From Sipunculus nudus (lineage: Eukaryota > Annelida > Sipuncula > Golfingiida > Sipunculidae), in assembly GCA_026874595.1 (NCBI GenBank), contig CM049318.1:43998456-44062455 (forward strand): a stretch of DNA of 64,000 nucleotides, read 5' to 3'. A program made the translations under genes and the position numbers. Below the pieces are notes generated by a model. The model did no database searches, was not told the DNA's origin, and saw nothing but the letters and a program-made list of their open reading frames with translations. Shown in pieces: positions 24,375 through 36,714 of the stretch. Each line of letters starts with the position of its first letter. Positions within the stretch are counted from its first letter, which is position 1.

Positions 24375-26619
24375 GACCTATGGGTCACGACGCTCAGCTG
24401 TTATATATGATAAAAAAATATTATTCAGAAATGAGGCACATGCTGGTTTTGTGTGGAAATAAATATAAGCTGTATTATGAGTTGTTGTTGTTTAGCTTAT
24501 GTATAATTTTGATAGTTCCTTTGGAGACAGGGAAGAGGATTGATTTCATTTATTTTATTAACAAATGGAGTACTATTGTCACACAGATTTTGACTTGGCC
24601 ATATAACTTATAAACAGAACATATAACATGAGTTTAACTATTTATTAAAAAAAATTACAAATATTGTCCCAAATATAATTTTTATTAAAAATAATAAGAA
24701 AATCATATGATTTTTTAAAATGAAATATAACTGAAATGATTATTAAAATAATATTAAAGAATATATTAATGAATGCATTCATGAATACATTTTGAAAGTA
24801 TTTGCACGAGTATTCATATACTTTCATTTTTACCTGAATTCCCATTCATTATGCAAGAAATTTTATAATGGAGTACATAATCATATTCGTATTTAAATAC
24901 AATTACAAAGTATTCGAACCATGTCTGGTAGTTATTCAGTTTTCACCAAACAATGATGTTGAGAATCCAGAATATACAAAATTCACACATTTAAATAATG
25001 ATCATAAGGCCAAAATAAAAAAAAGGTATGGTTCTCAGGCACTTTTTTTCATAAATCAATGCGGGCGCTTTTTTATTTTAAATTTTTTGGTATGTTTCGA
25101 TAAAAATGTCAAATGATAAGGGAAAAGCATGAAAATAACAGTTTTATTTTGCTAAATAAGTAAAAGCACTACAAAACAAAGGAAATTTTATGGTTTTACC
25201 TTCTTGGAAGAAATGTCGGAGCGGCAGCAGCTCAAAATTGGAAAGTTTTTATTGAAAATCAAAATAAAAATTTTTGATGCGGGGGTTTAAAATTGATGCG
25301 GGCGGTGCCTGAGAACCATACCTTTAATTTTTTTTGGCCTAAGTACCTGGTTTTATGGCTTTTATTTATATTAAAAAATAACTGTAAAAAAATCATTTTG
25401 GACTAATTTCACATCAATGTACACACTAAACACAGTAGGAATCAAGATTAATATTATCAACTGCATCTTTGTCTATCATTAATTTCCTTCATATGATCCC
25501 TAATGATTAGTAATGAATAATATGATTTACTTCTTTATCATTAAAATTGAACTGAAAAATGCCATAGGTGACTGCATGGTGTTATTTGGAATAGGTGACA
25601 TACTACCCATCGATACAAGATTCTTATATCATCAGTAACTGCAAGTTAATTTCCTGTTATTATAAACTAACAAATTCCTTTCTATTTTTCTTTAATTTGT
25701 TATTTAAAACCAATAAAAATTTATTAATTTATTGTTTATTGTTATGCTGTTGGTTAAAACTACTAGATGAGTTGGGTTGGACACCTGGATCAACTGTGGC
25801 TGGCCATAAGCTGCCTGGTTTCTGTGTATGCCTCGCCTCAAGCATGCATAATACAGGTGACTCAAGAGGGGCTGGAGAGAGCCAAAGTCTGACAGGGTCT
25901 CATAAAAAACATTAATAAAAGCTACAATTTTTGGCCAATTTCTTTCAGTTTTCTAAACTAAAAAGCTGAAATCCTTATGTGTGCATGATATGAAAATTAT
26001 ATCAACAGTGCTCACGGGAAACAAACGTGCCATGGTCACAGTTGGGCAAAATTTAAGGTACTAATTTTATATTTATACTAATAACTTATAAAATTTGAAA
26101 AATTCAGAACTTATTTTGGGTATTCAATTGAATCTTAATTAAACATAGTTATATACTTGGGAAAATAGACTCTAGTTTCAAAATTTTTCATGTTAAGTGA
26201 GTAAATATTTTTCCTGATTTTTTACAAAGTCCATTATGTTTGGGCCCATAACTTAAAGAATTTATACCTAACAGACTTAATTTCTGGCATGTACATAGGA
26301 ACTATATAGAAGAATATTTATGGTAAATATGAGGAAAAACAGATGAGTGGTTTTGATATTAGGCAGTCCTGAAGTGTGAAAATAGGATTTTAATAAAAGA
26401 TTGAGGTTTTTCCTTAATTTCTCAAAGGAACGAAGTCGCAAAGAACCGGTTTTCGGCTTGGTAGGAGATCTTGGGGACATCTAACATTATGCTGAATTTT
26501 GGATTCCTAGGTCTTACGGTTTTAAAATGTGCCACATCTACGGACGGACGGACAGACGGACGGACGACGGACAATGGACCACGACTATAGCTCAGATGAC
26601 TTATAGTCAGCTGAGCTAA
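24371..26619 (+). mobile_element. Family I subtype b, complete, carrying a TIR element
   Basis: It starts AAGGGACCTATGGGTCACG and GCTCAGCTG and ends AGTCAGCTGAGCTAA, with a GGACGGACGGACAGACGGAC tract at about 26540-26572. The interior is shared with 41952-46476, 61219-63606 and others. A 332-bp element lies inside at 25008. Confidence 0.8.
25008..25339. mobile_element. Harbinger-like MITE (332 bp) with TAA duplication
   Basis: Terminal inverted repeats of about 35 bp begin GGCCAAAATAAAAAAAAGG on the left; on the right the inverse begins GGCCAAAAAAAATTAAAGG. Both continue with TATGGTTCTCAGGCAC. TAA flanks both sides (25005-25007 and 25340-25342). The empty site GATCATAAGTACCTGG is present in the paralogous copies at 44484 and 61853. 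A 3-bp TWA duplication is the PIF/Harbinger hallmark. There is no coding capacity. Confidence 0.85.
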
Positions 26620-27629
26620 AAATGGGTCCTGTGACCTTGACCTTTGACCGTTGGACCCAAAAATTGACACGGTACTTGATTTAGTAGTGAGCCATATATA
26701 AGTTAAGTTTGAAACCAATATGTTAAACGAAACTTGAGTTATCATCTGGAAACTAATTTGTGTGGATGGACGGATTGACAGACATACAAACAGACAGACA
26801 TACAAACAGATTGCCCCTGTGACCTTGACCTTTGACCTTGCGACCCCAAATTCATATATGTTCTCCCCATACTGGCAAGTCAGATAAATGTGCAAGATGG
26901 AAAGTTTGGGATGAAAAGCTTTGTTTAAAATGCAGCCATAATCTTTTCAAATAAGTGAGTCCTGTGACCATGACCTTTGACCTCATGATCCAAAAATCAT
27001 GAAGGTTCTTGCTTTAGTGGTGGGCCATATTAAAATCAAGTTTGAAATCCATGTTTCAATCCATCCTGAAGTTATCATCTGGAAACAATTTGTGGGTGGA
27101 CAGACAGACAGACAGACAGACAGACAGATGAATAAACAGACAGACAGGGTGATTACTATAAGGTATCTGCTTGTGATCAAGAAACACACCAGGTTTTGGA
27201 ATGCTAATTGCAATCACAGCTGAGAAACTGACATGATTGTTGTCATTTTATAGTAAAAAAAAAGAAAAATATTTGTTAAAATAACAAAAATACAGGTGCT
27301 GCCACCACTTTTCGGGAACTGACAAAACTAGTCATGGTCAATATTCAAGGCAAGATTCATGACAATCCATGCATTAATTATCAAGATACTGAAGGTTTTG
27401 TATCAAATTTTCTATTATTCTGGGGGGTATTTTCAAGCCCCATAGCTCGGAGAATATAGGTTGCAGTAACCTAATTTCAGGTTTCCATGGAGATATTTTT
27501 TTGACCTCCCTGGATATTCACTTAGAAGTTTCTAGGACCAGCATTTACGATTTGTGCCCTGCTAACGGACAGCCGGACGCCTGGACAGACGACGGACAAA
27601 GTGTCATTCCTATACCTCAGCTGAGCTAA
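26620..27629 (+). mobile_element. Family I 3' part, 5' truncated
   Basis: This run has repeated TGACCTTTGACC motifs (26637-26985), a CAGA microsatellite and one 345-bp type module. It ends in a GGAC-rich tail and CAGCTGAGCTAA. No family I start belongs to it. Confidence 0.65.
27099..27148 (+). repeat. (CAGA)n microsatellite
   Basis: About seven uninterrupted CAGA units, then an interrupted run ending ACAGACAGACAGG. Confidence 0.9.
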
Positions 27630-28097
27630 AAATCATGCCGTGGCCAAAGTTGGATAAAATTTGGGGACATCTAACTGTATGCAAAATTGGATTCATAGGC
27701 CCAATGGTTTCAAAACGTTCCCTGTTAACAGCCAAATGGCTGGAGAGACAAAGCTCAGATAATTTATAGTCAGCTGAGATAAAAATTTAATAACTAACCT
27801 AATTTCCTAGCTTTTATTTTCAAATTTGAGATTTTAACAGCTCAGCTTTAAAATCCAATAACTAGCCTAATTTCCTAGCTTTTATTTGCAAATCTGAGAT
27901 TTTAACAGATTGAATCTCTATGTGTATATGCTGTGAAAATTAAATCATTTACAGGAAAATAACATGCCATGGCCAAAATTTAAGGTACTGATTTTATATT
28001 TATGCTAATAAGTTAATGCTTATAACTATATCAGATGTTGAAATTCAACATATGACATAAGAACAATAACAACTGAAAGTAACCAGGTAAAAATAAA
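27630..28097 (+). mobile_element. Degenerate family I 3' tail and interior fragments
   Basis: A short tail ends in AGTCAGCTGAGATAAAAA (27765-27782). It is followed by interior family I pieces, including a duplicated block of about 60 bp with AACCTAATTTCCTAGCTTTT. Confidence 0.55.
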
Positions 28098-29264
28098 CTA
28101 GATATTTCTTGGGACCACAGGTGCAATAGTATCCCCAGATAATTAATCCCCCCCCCCCCACCCCCTATTAAGAATAGGCCCCCTATTCTTCTGGTTTCTT
28201 CCATCTATCAACTTGAGAAACAATATTTTTCACCAAATATGGGGGCCAATATGTTGAATCTCTCTTGAGAAAAGAGCCTTAATTTATTTTATGGAAATGG
28301 GAAGGTAGGTGGTGCTACCTGTCTGGTTTATGAGAAAACATTCCAAGATGGATGGACATGCCAAATTTCAGGCCTAAACCTTGAACCATTCCAGGGATAT
28401 GAGCAATTTTCACCCAAAGCACATGTACAGCTGGATGCCACGCCAAAATGATTGCAGATGGCACCACCAGTCTTGAGTACAAGATGGGGGAGTCCAAGAT
28501 CTATGGATATGCACAATTGCAGGCAAATAGGCCAAATCACTCATCAGAAAAGGACATTAATTTATCCTACAAAAAGGGGAAGGTAGGTGGCGCCACCTGT
28601 CTGGTTTATGCGAAAACTTTCCAAGATGGATTGACATGCCAAATTTCAGACCAATACCTTAAACCACTCCTAGATATGAGCAATATTCACCCAAAGCAAA
28701 TGTACAGATGGACACCCAAAAAATATGGTAATACTTAAGATCAAGACCACTCTCACTGGAAAGGTCATGACCCAATCTAAATATACATCATCCCATAACC
28801 CATGTCTATGTATATGCATAATATGAAATAAATTTGTCCATTAGTTTTTGACTTATAATGCTCACAGTACTTTTTAGTGGCAATGATGGGGGTATTAAAT
28901 GGCACAAAAACAAGAAAAGGATAACAGGTGGCACCACCAGTTTCCAGTACATGACAATAATATCCAAGATCTTCGGTCAAGTTGTTTTTGGATCTACCCA
29001 TGCAAGATTTCTTAAGATATTTAAGAATTTCTGGAGAAAAATGATTTTCTCTCCAAATGGACCTATTCAAGGTCAAGGTCACTCTTCTAGTAAAGGTCAT
29101 GACCCCATTTTAGAAAGGCATCGTCCTCTCACCCATATCTATGCACATATCAAGTTTGGTAAAGTTCCTTAAAATATTTGTTTAGTTATCGTGTCCAAAC
29201 GAAATCTCTGCGGCGTTTTGACCGTGCTTAAACCATAGTATCCTGACTTTGTCTGAGGATACAA
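28098..29264 (+). mobile_element. Family III element, complete (1167 bp)
   Basis: The 5' end is CTAGATATTTCTTGGGACCA followed by GTATCCCCAGATA; the 3' end is TGTCTGAGGATACAA, an imperfect inverse of the 5' arm. The 3' hairpin pairs GTATCCTGAC-type and GAGGATAC arms. GGTGGCGCCACC is at 28586-28597, inside a module that occurs three times (about 28305, 28455 and 28583) in variant forms. The ends match the 4-kb copy at 56605. Confidence 0.8.
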
Positions 29265-29794
29265 TAATTCATTATCTGATTTAGGAACAATTCTGTAAGA
29301 TTCAGAGTTGGTCTTACTCTGTTATAAATATCACTTATCTTCACTGTACACAAGATTTTATGATACTTCACTGATAAGTCAAGTAAACACCCCTGATCTA
29401 CTGTTCATAACTGCAATGACTTTCAAGGTGATCAATGAATCATGTTTTTCCCAAGGGTTCAGGTCAAAATAACCCAATTTCAGGGTTTCACTGATATTTC
29501 ATGTGGATTTTGTGTGGATGTTGTCCTATAGTCTGACCTTTTCTGGACATACGGCAATGGCCACCATTTGTGCCCTGTCAAAAGATGGACAGACAGGCAG
29601 AAAAATAACAGGGTGAACTGCCAATTCCTAAAATTTGGCATGTCAGTCATCTTAGAATTTTGTATTACCTGGAACTCAGTTATAACTTAATTACAAGGCC
29701 TGAAAATTATCTTAAAGTATTTATTGGCAAAATTACAATTTTAGACCTAACAGTATATAAACGTGCCCTGTTTAAATGAATGGGCTTCTGGCAA
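29265..29794. other. Repeat-poor intron sequence downstream of the second exon
   Basis: No element or gene was recognised. The run of 14 G at 29795-29808 separates it from the donor site. Confidence 0.5.
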
Positions 29795-29808
29795 GGGGGG
29801 GGGGGGGG
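29795..29808. repeat. G14 homopolymer beside an exon donor site
   Basis: Fourteen G on the plus strand, that is C14 starting 11 bases into the intron after the second HDAC exon. Confidence 0.9.
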
Positions 29809-29819
29809 TTATCACTTAC

Positions 29820-29920
29820 CATCCTGGCAGCACTTGGTGTATGGTGATCATTCCACACAGTGTCTGAATCCACACCGATACCACCACAGGGTAACATACA
29901 GAACCGGGCAGGAAGGTTAT
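29820..29920 (-). CDS. HDAC4: Class IIa histone deacetylase, internal exon (second in window)
   Basis: This minus-strand exon of 101 nt has an acceptor ending TGTGTTTAG and a donor GTAAGTGAT. Its first two bases complete the codon begun in the previous exon, and 33 further codons follow without a stop. It encodes LPCGGIGVDSDTVWND and then SAARM, matching the near-invariant PCGGVGVDSDT segment of HDAC4/5/7/9. By family knowledge the Cys in PCGG corresponds to a structural zinc ligand that is particular to class IIa enzymes. The upstream intron is about 20 kb and the downstream intron about 8.8 kb. A run of 14 G (C on the coding strand) starts 11 bases inside the downstream intron. The surrounding 0.8 kb is free of recognised repeats. 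Confidence 0.96.
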
Positions 29921-30052
29921 CTAAACACAACACAAAAATCACATGTGACTCAGCAGATTATTTTTATGCTAGAACAAGATGCATTCACCCATACACACAT
30001 TTCAAAAACATATCACACATATGTGAGCAGGTACCCTATACAGTGAACTAAA

Positions 30053-33000
30053 CAAGCCTACAGGCCTAATGCAAACCTGTGCATTGGGAAATACACCAGG
30101 TATAATGCTTCAATGCTGGACCATTACTTCTCATGTAATGTGAACAATGCAAGTACTAAACATTTTGAATAAGAAACAATTACACAAACATCACTGCTGA
30201 AATTCTGGCATGGATGCACACAACACAAAAATGATTGTAGCTGGCACCACCAGTCTTGTATACAACAAAGCTATCAGAGATATATACATATGCCCAATTT
30301 CAGACTGATATATCAAACCCCTCCTGAAAATAAGCATGGACACACACTGTGCAAAATTTATTGTAAATGACACCACCAGTCTTGTATACGACAAAGCTAT
30401 TCTATATGTATATATATGCCAATTTTCAGGCTGATATATCAAATTCCTCTGTAGAGATTAGCAGGCACAAACACTGTGCAAAAGTAATTGTAGGTGGCGA
30501 CACCTGTCTTGTGAATGAGAAAGCCATCCAAGACACATAGAAAGGTCAAAATATCAGGCCAATACATCAAAATTACCTTGAGTCTGATGCATGTGGTTGA
30601 CCAGGCTTAGGTGAGAAAGGCAGTTGCCCCGAGTGAACTGTGACAAATTTGCTGGCTCAGGCTACTGCACTGAGTTAACTCGTGACCTGCACCTGGCTAG
30701 ACTGAGTGAACTTTTGACCTGTTGCATAATCTGACACAGTTGGCAGTCTGCCAAAGCTATAAATAGATCAAGGCTGAACTTTGGCGCCAAATCTGATGCA
30801 GTGGCCAGTCTGCTAACACTATAAATAGAATGCAGCTACTGCACTGAATGAACTCCTGACCCATACCTGGCTGCACTGAGTGAACTCTTGACCTGTTGCC
30901 TAATCTGATACAGTTGGCAGTCTGCCAAAGCTATAAACAGATCGAGACTGACCCTTAGCCTGTTGCCAAGTCTGAAATAGTAGCCACATTATTGCATAAG
31001 CGCATGCAGGGGCCCTGCCCTGAGGGGCATGTCACCCATGAGATGATCACATGGTGCCCCATGAGGTGTTCACATGTCGCCCATGAGGTGATCACATGTC
31101 ACCCATGAGGTGATCACATGCCTTGTGCTTGGCTGCACTGATTGAACTCTTGACCTAAATCTGGCTGCACTTAATGAACTCCTGATCTATTGCCAAATCT
31201 GAAACAGTTTGCAGTTTCTTAACCTATTTAAAGATACAGACACAATCTTGGAGTGTTGGTGAATCTGTTTACACATACTGAAAGACTTTGGCTAAAATGC
31301 TTTTTTTTCAAGCTGACATATTCATAAACTTTTTATCAAAATATCTAGAATAATAAAAGATGCAGTTCTTTCATTGATAAAGGTCCAATAATTCTGCCAA
31401 AATCATTCAAGTAAACTTGAACAAAGGCCACCTAAGAATAATTTTTGTGCTATTTTACAGAAGTTATAATTGAAACACCCAATTTTGAAGAAGAACAGTT
31501 TTGCAGTCCTCAGTTTGGAATAGACATAATAATGGCCATAAGACCAACAAAAGCTTTTCTGATATGATTGAAAGAACCACGTCCTAGGATAATTCTTTTG
31601 AAAAATTTAACGATTCAACTTGACATTTTCATCATAAACATTTTAAGCTGAAATAGGCTAAAATTATGAGGTTTTTACCCATAAAAAAACGGTCAATGTA
31701 GGTGGCACCACAAAATCTGCAACTTCAAATATGAGTCATGTGACCAACATTTGCACAATACTTGGTAACGATAGCTTCTGTCATTTCTGAGATTACTATG
31801 TCAGTATGCTTACTTGGCCAAATGACTGTTCAAATTCATGTAACTCCACTACAATTCCTCAAATGCAAACCATTTGAACAAAAGTGAGAGGGCTTGCCTC
31901 TGGGATCATTTCTGCAAAATACTGAACAATTTGGCTGGACCGTTTACAAGAAGAAGACTTTTAAAGGTTTTTCAGCCTTTTCCCTATAAAATTTAAGTAA
32001 ATGCAGATAACAAAAAAATAAGCTGAATCCCACAACATTTGATATGTGACAGATTATTGCATAAAATCTGGGGATGGTAGCTCCTGCCATTCCTGAGAAA
32101 TAATGGGTTAATGTAAAGATGACCAATGACCCCCATACAAACAAGGGACCTATGGGTCACTGTGCTCAGCTGACGTTAACCTTGAAGGTAAAAATCTAAA
32201 ATAATATCTAATGGAGATAAAGTGTAAGAGGAAGAGGTAATAAAGGCCATGGTTGGTTTATATGATTGGTTTGTATTGATGAGCAAGAAATTGTTGCAAA
32301 AAATATTTTGTGACCTGACCATGTGTTTCCTTATGTTGAAACTAAAGCATGTGAGCAGTTTGTGAACAAATGATCTGTACTATAACCATGATCATTAATT
32401 GGTTTTTTGATTAACTGTTGACATTTCAGTAGTTTACACATTTGTTCAATTGAATCTATTTTTTTGTATAATATATATTATTAAATATATATGTATTTTT
32501 TTATGAAATGTATACAGCTGAAATATAGCTAATTAACAACATAAAACAGGGCAAACAAAGCCTGATCTCAAATTCTGCTGAGGCAGGAAAATAATGAACA
32601 CATGTTTGTATTAAATCCTTTTTATCACATGAATTATTTTCTAATTTAAGTTTATATTTCTATACATTTCCAATTTAACATATATATCTGAATATAAAAG
32701 TTGATTCATAATTCTCAATTGTATCATCATAAATCTTAATCTTGTCAGATAACACCACATCATGCATACAAATGTTTATCTATTTTTTACCACAAAAATA
32801 TATCTTTTAAATCTGCAAAACAGTATCTAAAAATAATACTTGATTTAGATTTCACAATTTTTAATTGTGTCTTTATTTATCCATAATGTGTTTCATATTT
32901 TATAATAATTTAAGCATACTGATGGGTTCATTTATATTTGTTAAAATCATTTAAAAGAAAATTGATTTCTTTAAAAATGCTACATTACACAACATTGCAT

Positions 33001-34462
33001 CTTCTGGATTACACCTTGAATTATTTTTTCAAGGAAAGTTTTTGCATATCGGAGTGGAAACAGCATTACAATTAAGGAGATACAGTGAAAACAATAACAA
33101 TTACTGCATAACACTTGGTGGGTTGGGTTTGCGGGGGGGGGGGGGGGGGGGGGGATGATTGGGGTGGTGATATGAGAATAACTGTACACCTGTCACAGCA
33201 GGGGATCTCCCCCAGTGACTGTAACAAATCAGAAACCCTGGCATAGCTGACTTCCAGTGACCTGGAGTGGGACCCTGCATCTGTAATCAAAGCAAGTGAC
33301 TACAGAAAAAAAATCAATAACTAGCTTAATTTTCAAGCTTTTATTTTCAAATTTCAGATTTAGACAAACTAAATATTTATGTTTACATGCTGTGAAAATT
33401 AAATCAATGGTGCTTACAGGAAAAAAACGTGCCATGGTCAAAGTTGGGCAAAATTTAAGGTACTGATTTTTTTTTTATGCTAATAACTTAAAAAATTTAC
33501 AAAATTCAGATCTAATTTTGGGTAAACAATTGAATCTTAATTAAACATAGTTATATACTTGAGAAAATAGACTCTAGTTTCAAAATTTTTCATGTTAAGT
33601 GAGTTATTATTTTTCCTGATTTTTTACAAAGTCCATTATGTTTGGGCCCATAACTTAAAGAATTTATACTTTTCAGTCTTAATTTCTGGCATGTACATAG
33701 GAACTATATAGAGGAATATTTATGGTAAATATGAGGAAAAACAGATGAGTAGTTTTGATATTAGGCAGTCCTGAAGTGTGAAAATAGGATTTTAATAAAA
33801 AATTGAGGTTTTTCCTTTATTTCTCAAAGGAACGAAGTCGCAAAGACCCAGTTTTCGGCTTGGTAGGAGATCTTGGCAATATCTAACATTATGCTGAATT
33901 TTGGATTCCTAGGTCTTAGGGTTTCAAAACGTGCCACATCTACGGACGGACGGACGGACAGACGGACAGACCACGACTATAGCTCAGATGACTTATAGTC
34001 AGCTGAGCTAAAAAAGGTCCAGGCAGGTGGCGCCACCAATACCTGAATTTCATATATGACTCCTGTGACCAACACTGGCATAAAATTTGGTGATGATACC
34101 TCCGGCCGTTTCTGAGACTGTCATTTTAGTATGCTTTTTTGACAGATGACTTAGTTCAACTTCCTGTAACTCGGCCAAAATTCACCAAACTTGAACAATT
34201 CAAACAAACTTGAGAGAGATGGAATAAAAAATTATTTCTGTGAAATATTAAACAATTTGGTTGTACCATTTCGGAGGAGAAGATTTTTAAAGGTTTTTTT
34301 ACCTTTTTCTCTATAAAATCTAAAAAAAATGCAGAGTTTTTCAGATGGCTAATATTTTGCATTAAATTTCATGTTGCTAGCTCCAGTTGTTTTTGAAATA
34401 GTATGGGTAAACGCAGATGGCGGACACCGCCACACCATGGCATTAGCTCACAGGTTCGCTAA
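30053..34462 (+). mobile_element. Family II element hosting a family I insertion
   Basis: It starts CAAGCCTACAGGCCTAATGC and ends CACAGGTTCGCTAA. Interior text on both sides of the 32142-34011 insertion is continuous with the intact copy at 5280-5340. Without the insertion it is 2540 bp. GGTGGCGCCACC is at 34026-34037. ATGAGGTGATCACATG-type repeats lie at about 31035-31120. Confidence 0.85.
32142..34011 (+). mobile_element. Family I subtype g, complete (1870 bp)
   Basis: The 5' end is CAAGGGACCTATGGGTCAC and GTGCTCAGCTGAC; the 3' end is AGTCAGCTGAGCTAA. It has a G22 run at 33133-33154 and a GGAC tract at about 33942-33968. It is nearly identical to 42232-44134. The family II host text resumes right after it, and the insertion site is an A run with no target duplication. 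Confidence 0.9.
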
Positions 34463-34640
34463 AAATTACTACAGATGCATATTGAATGTAAAATTATAAA
34501 ACAGATACATCTCACTGATGGCAAAATCTTGAATTGAGTATGGATACCTATTATTTATAATCCATGTACAGCCGTCTTTATATACCCACAGAGAGCTGTA
34601 TACCTGTGATTGTAAACATTGCCTGGCATGAGGAATATCT
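34463..34640. other. Unassigned intronic sequence
   Basis: A short block between two family II copies; nothing recognised. Confidence 0.4.
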
Positions 34641-35850
34641 AAAATCATAAATCTACATTTTTTAAAAGCTTTTAAAAAGCATTCTTGTCAATATTAACCA
34701 TAGATAACCTGAAATCTATATGTTTTGAGGCATGATGTAATGGATGCTGATAAACAGTTGCCAGGTTAGATGTATCTGCTTCACAGAGCTTACATATAAA
34801 GTAAAATGACTCAATTCAATCTTTATAATTCAGCCAAAATTCATTCTTTGGAACCATAAAAGACAATTATTAAAGGAATTATTCAGGGGATTATTCTTGT
34901 AAAATATTAAACAAATTAACCTCAGTGGCCTCAGCCAAAAAACGTTTTACAGGTTTATAACTCATATGGGAAAATAAAGCAAAATGGCTAAGTTAAGATT
35001 CTTATGACTCAGCCAAAAATCACTGAACTGAGACCATTTGAACAAACTTGAATTATCAACATCTAAGGATAATTAATGTGTGAGATTTAAGAATTTGGCC
35101 CAGTGGTTTTTGAGAAGAAGATTTTTGTAGCCACTTAGCTAAAATAGGCTGTTATGGCATATGACTAAATTCAGCTTTCCATAACTTAGCCGAAAGTCAC
35201 TGAACTGAGACCATTTGAACAAAGTTCAGAAAGCACTACCCTAGGATCATTTCTGTTCGATATTAAACAATTTGGCCATATGGTTTCAGAGAAGAAGTTT
35301 TTTGTAGCAGTCAGTATGATATGGGCACTGATGACCCCTGTACAAAAAAGGCTGATGCAGGTGGCGCCACCAATACCTCAATTTCAGATATGACTCATGT
35401 GACCAACATTGGCACATGTTCGGTGATGATAGCTCCAGCCATTTCTGAGATTGTAATTTTACAATGCTTTTTTGGACAGATGACTAAGTTCAACTTCCTG
35501 TAACATGGCCAAAAATCACCGAACTTAACCATTCGAACAAACTTGAGAAAGATTGATCCAGGAATCATTTATGTGAAATATTGGACAATTTGGCTGAACA
35601 ATTTTGGAGAAGAAGATTTTTAAAGCTTTTTTATCTTTTTCCCCAATAAAATTTAAGAAAATGCAGTTAGCCAAAAATAAGCAAAATCCGATAGTTTTTT
35701 AGATAACTAATTTTTTGCATAAATTTTGTGATGCTTACTCTTGCCGTTTTCAAGATAGTATGGGTTAACGTACAGATGACGGACACCGGAGGACAGACGA
35801 CGGACGCCAGATGACGCCACACCATCGCATAAGCTCACAGGTTCGCTTAA
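34641..35850 (+). mobile_element. Family II element, 5' truncated
   Basis: Its interior matches 17715-19272. GGTGGCGCCACC is at 35360-35371 and the tail has GGAC-like sequence at about 35780-35810. The end reads CACAGGTTCGCTTAA, a one-base variant of the terminus. Confidence 0.75.
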
Positions 35851-36714
35851 AATGACAGAATGACACATTTTATTCCAGTGAAAATTATGCAGAGAGTATG
35901 ATGGATACAAAATTAGGTGACCATCTTGGATTTTAAAGTCAAAATAGGACAAATCATCAATCTGATATCAAACATAATTCCCACCACCCCACCCCTCCTA
36001 ATAATGAAAACAAGTTCCATATATTGGACAGCATTGCAGGCAAAACTGTTGAAGTTCATTCTCCACTGTCATGCAAGCGTCTCATTTGCTGCGATTCCAA
36101 ATGGCTATAAAATCTAGAGTAATCACATTTCTTATCACATTCACTGCCGTTTGTCTGAGGTGTTAGTTCCTAATCCCGGAGAGTAAGATAATAATATAAT
36201 TTACAGCCTGCCTGTTGGACCTGTATTACTAGAGCATTTATGTAATTAGTAACTGAAGGAACAGAAAACATATATCGTATCCGATGTAATTAGCGCCCAG
36301 GGCACTCTAGAAACTGAATTTTTTCAAATGTTTATGATACCCTAACAAGCGCCCCCCACCCCCACCCCACCCAATAGCTGTTAACTTCCAAATTACATTA
36401 CGATCCTCTGACACTGCAGCTTGTGGACAAGTGTTTGACTTCAAAGCACATTCACGGCAATTTAGAAAAACAGTATTTAGCGATTGTTGTGTGAAGTTGT
36501 GAAAAATATTCAGTATTCCTTCTATTTTAAACTGGACGTATATTTAAAACAACACCTAGACTTTGCCTAAATCCCACAGGAAATCCTGCCGGAAAGTCAG
36601 TACCAAGAACCCCCACTTTAAACTCAGAACTCACAACCTCTAGGGGCGTTTCATTTTCAGAAGTATTGTTATGGAGTAGGAAAGGGCTTGTTAGTGACTT
36701 GACGTATATTTAAA
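35851..36714. other. Unassigned intronic sequence
   Basis: Mixed-composition sequence with a C-rich patch near 36351-36373. I found no splice-bounded frame or repeat copy. Confidence 0.45.

Larger units (their letters stand above)
21037..29819 (-). other. HDAC intron of 8,783 bp
   Basis: The intron is bounded by a GTAAGT donor next to the second exon and a TATTACAG acceptor next to the third. It holds family I, II and III elements and a small TIR element. The first kilobase next to the third exon (21037-22082) shows no repeat I recognise. Confidence 0.9.

Noticed and set aside
26422-26895. Minus-strand open frame of 157 codons
   Set aside because: It spans a family I 3' end, the GGAC tract and the start of another fragment, so it crosses element borders. 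It has no recognisable domain.
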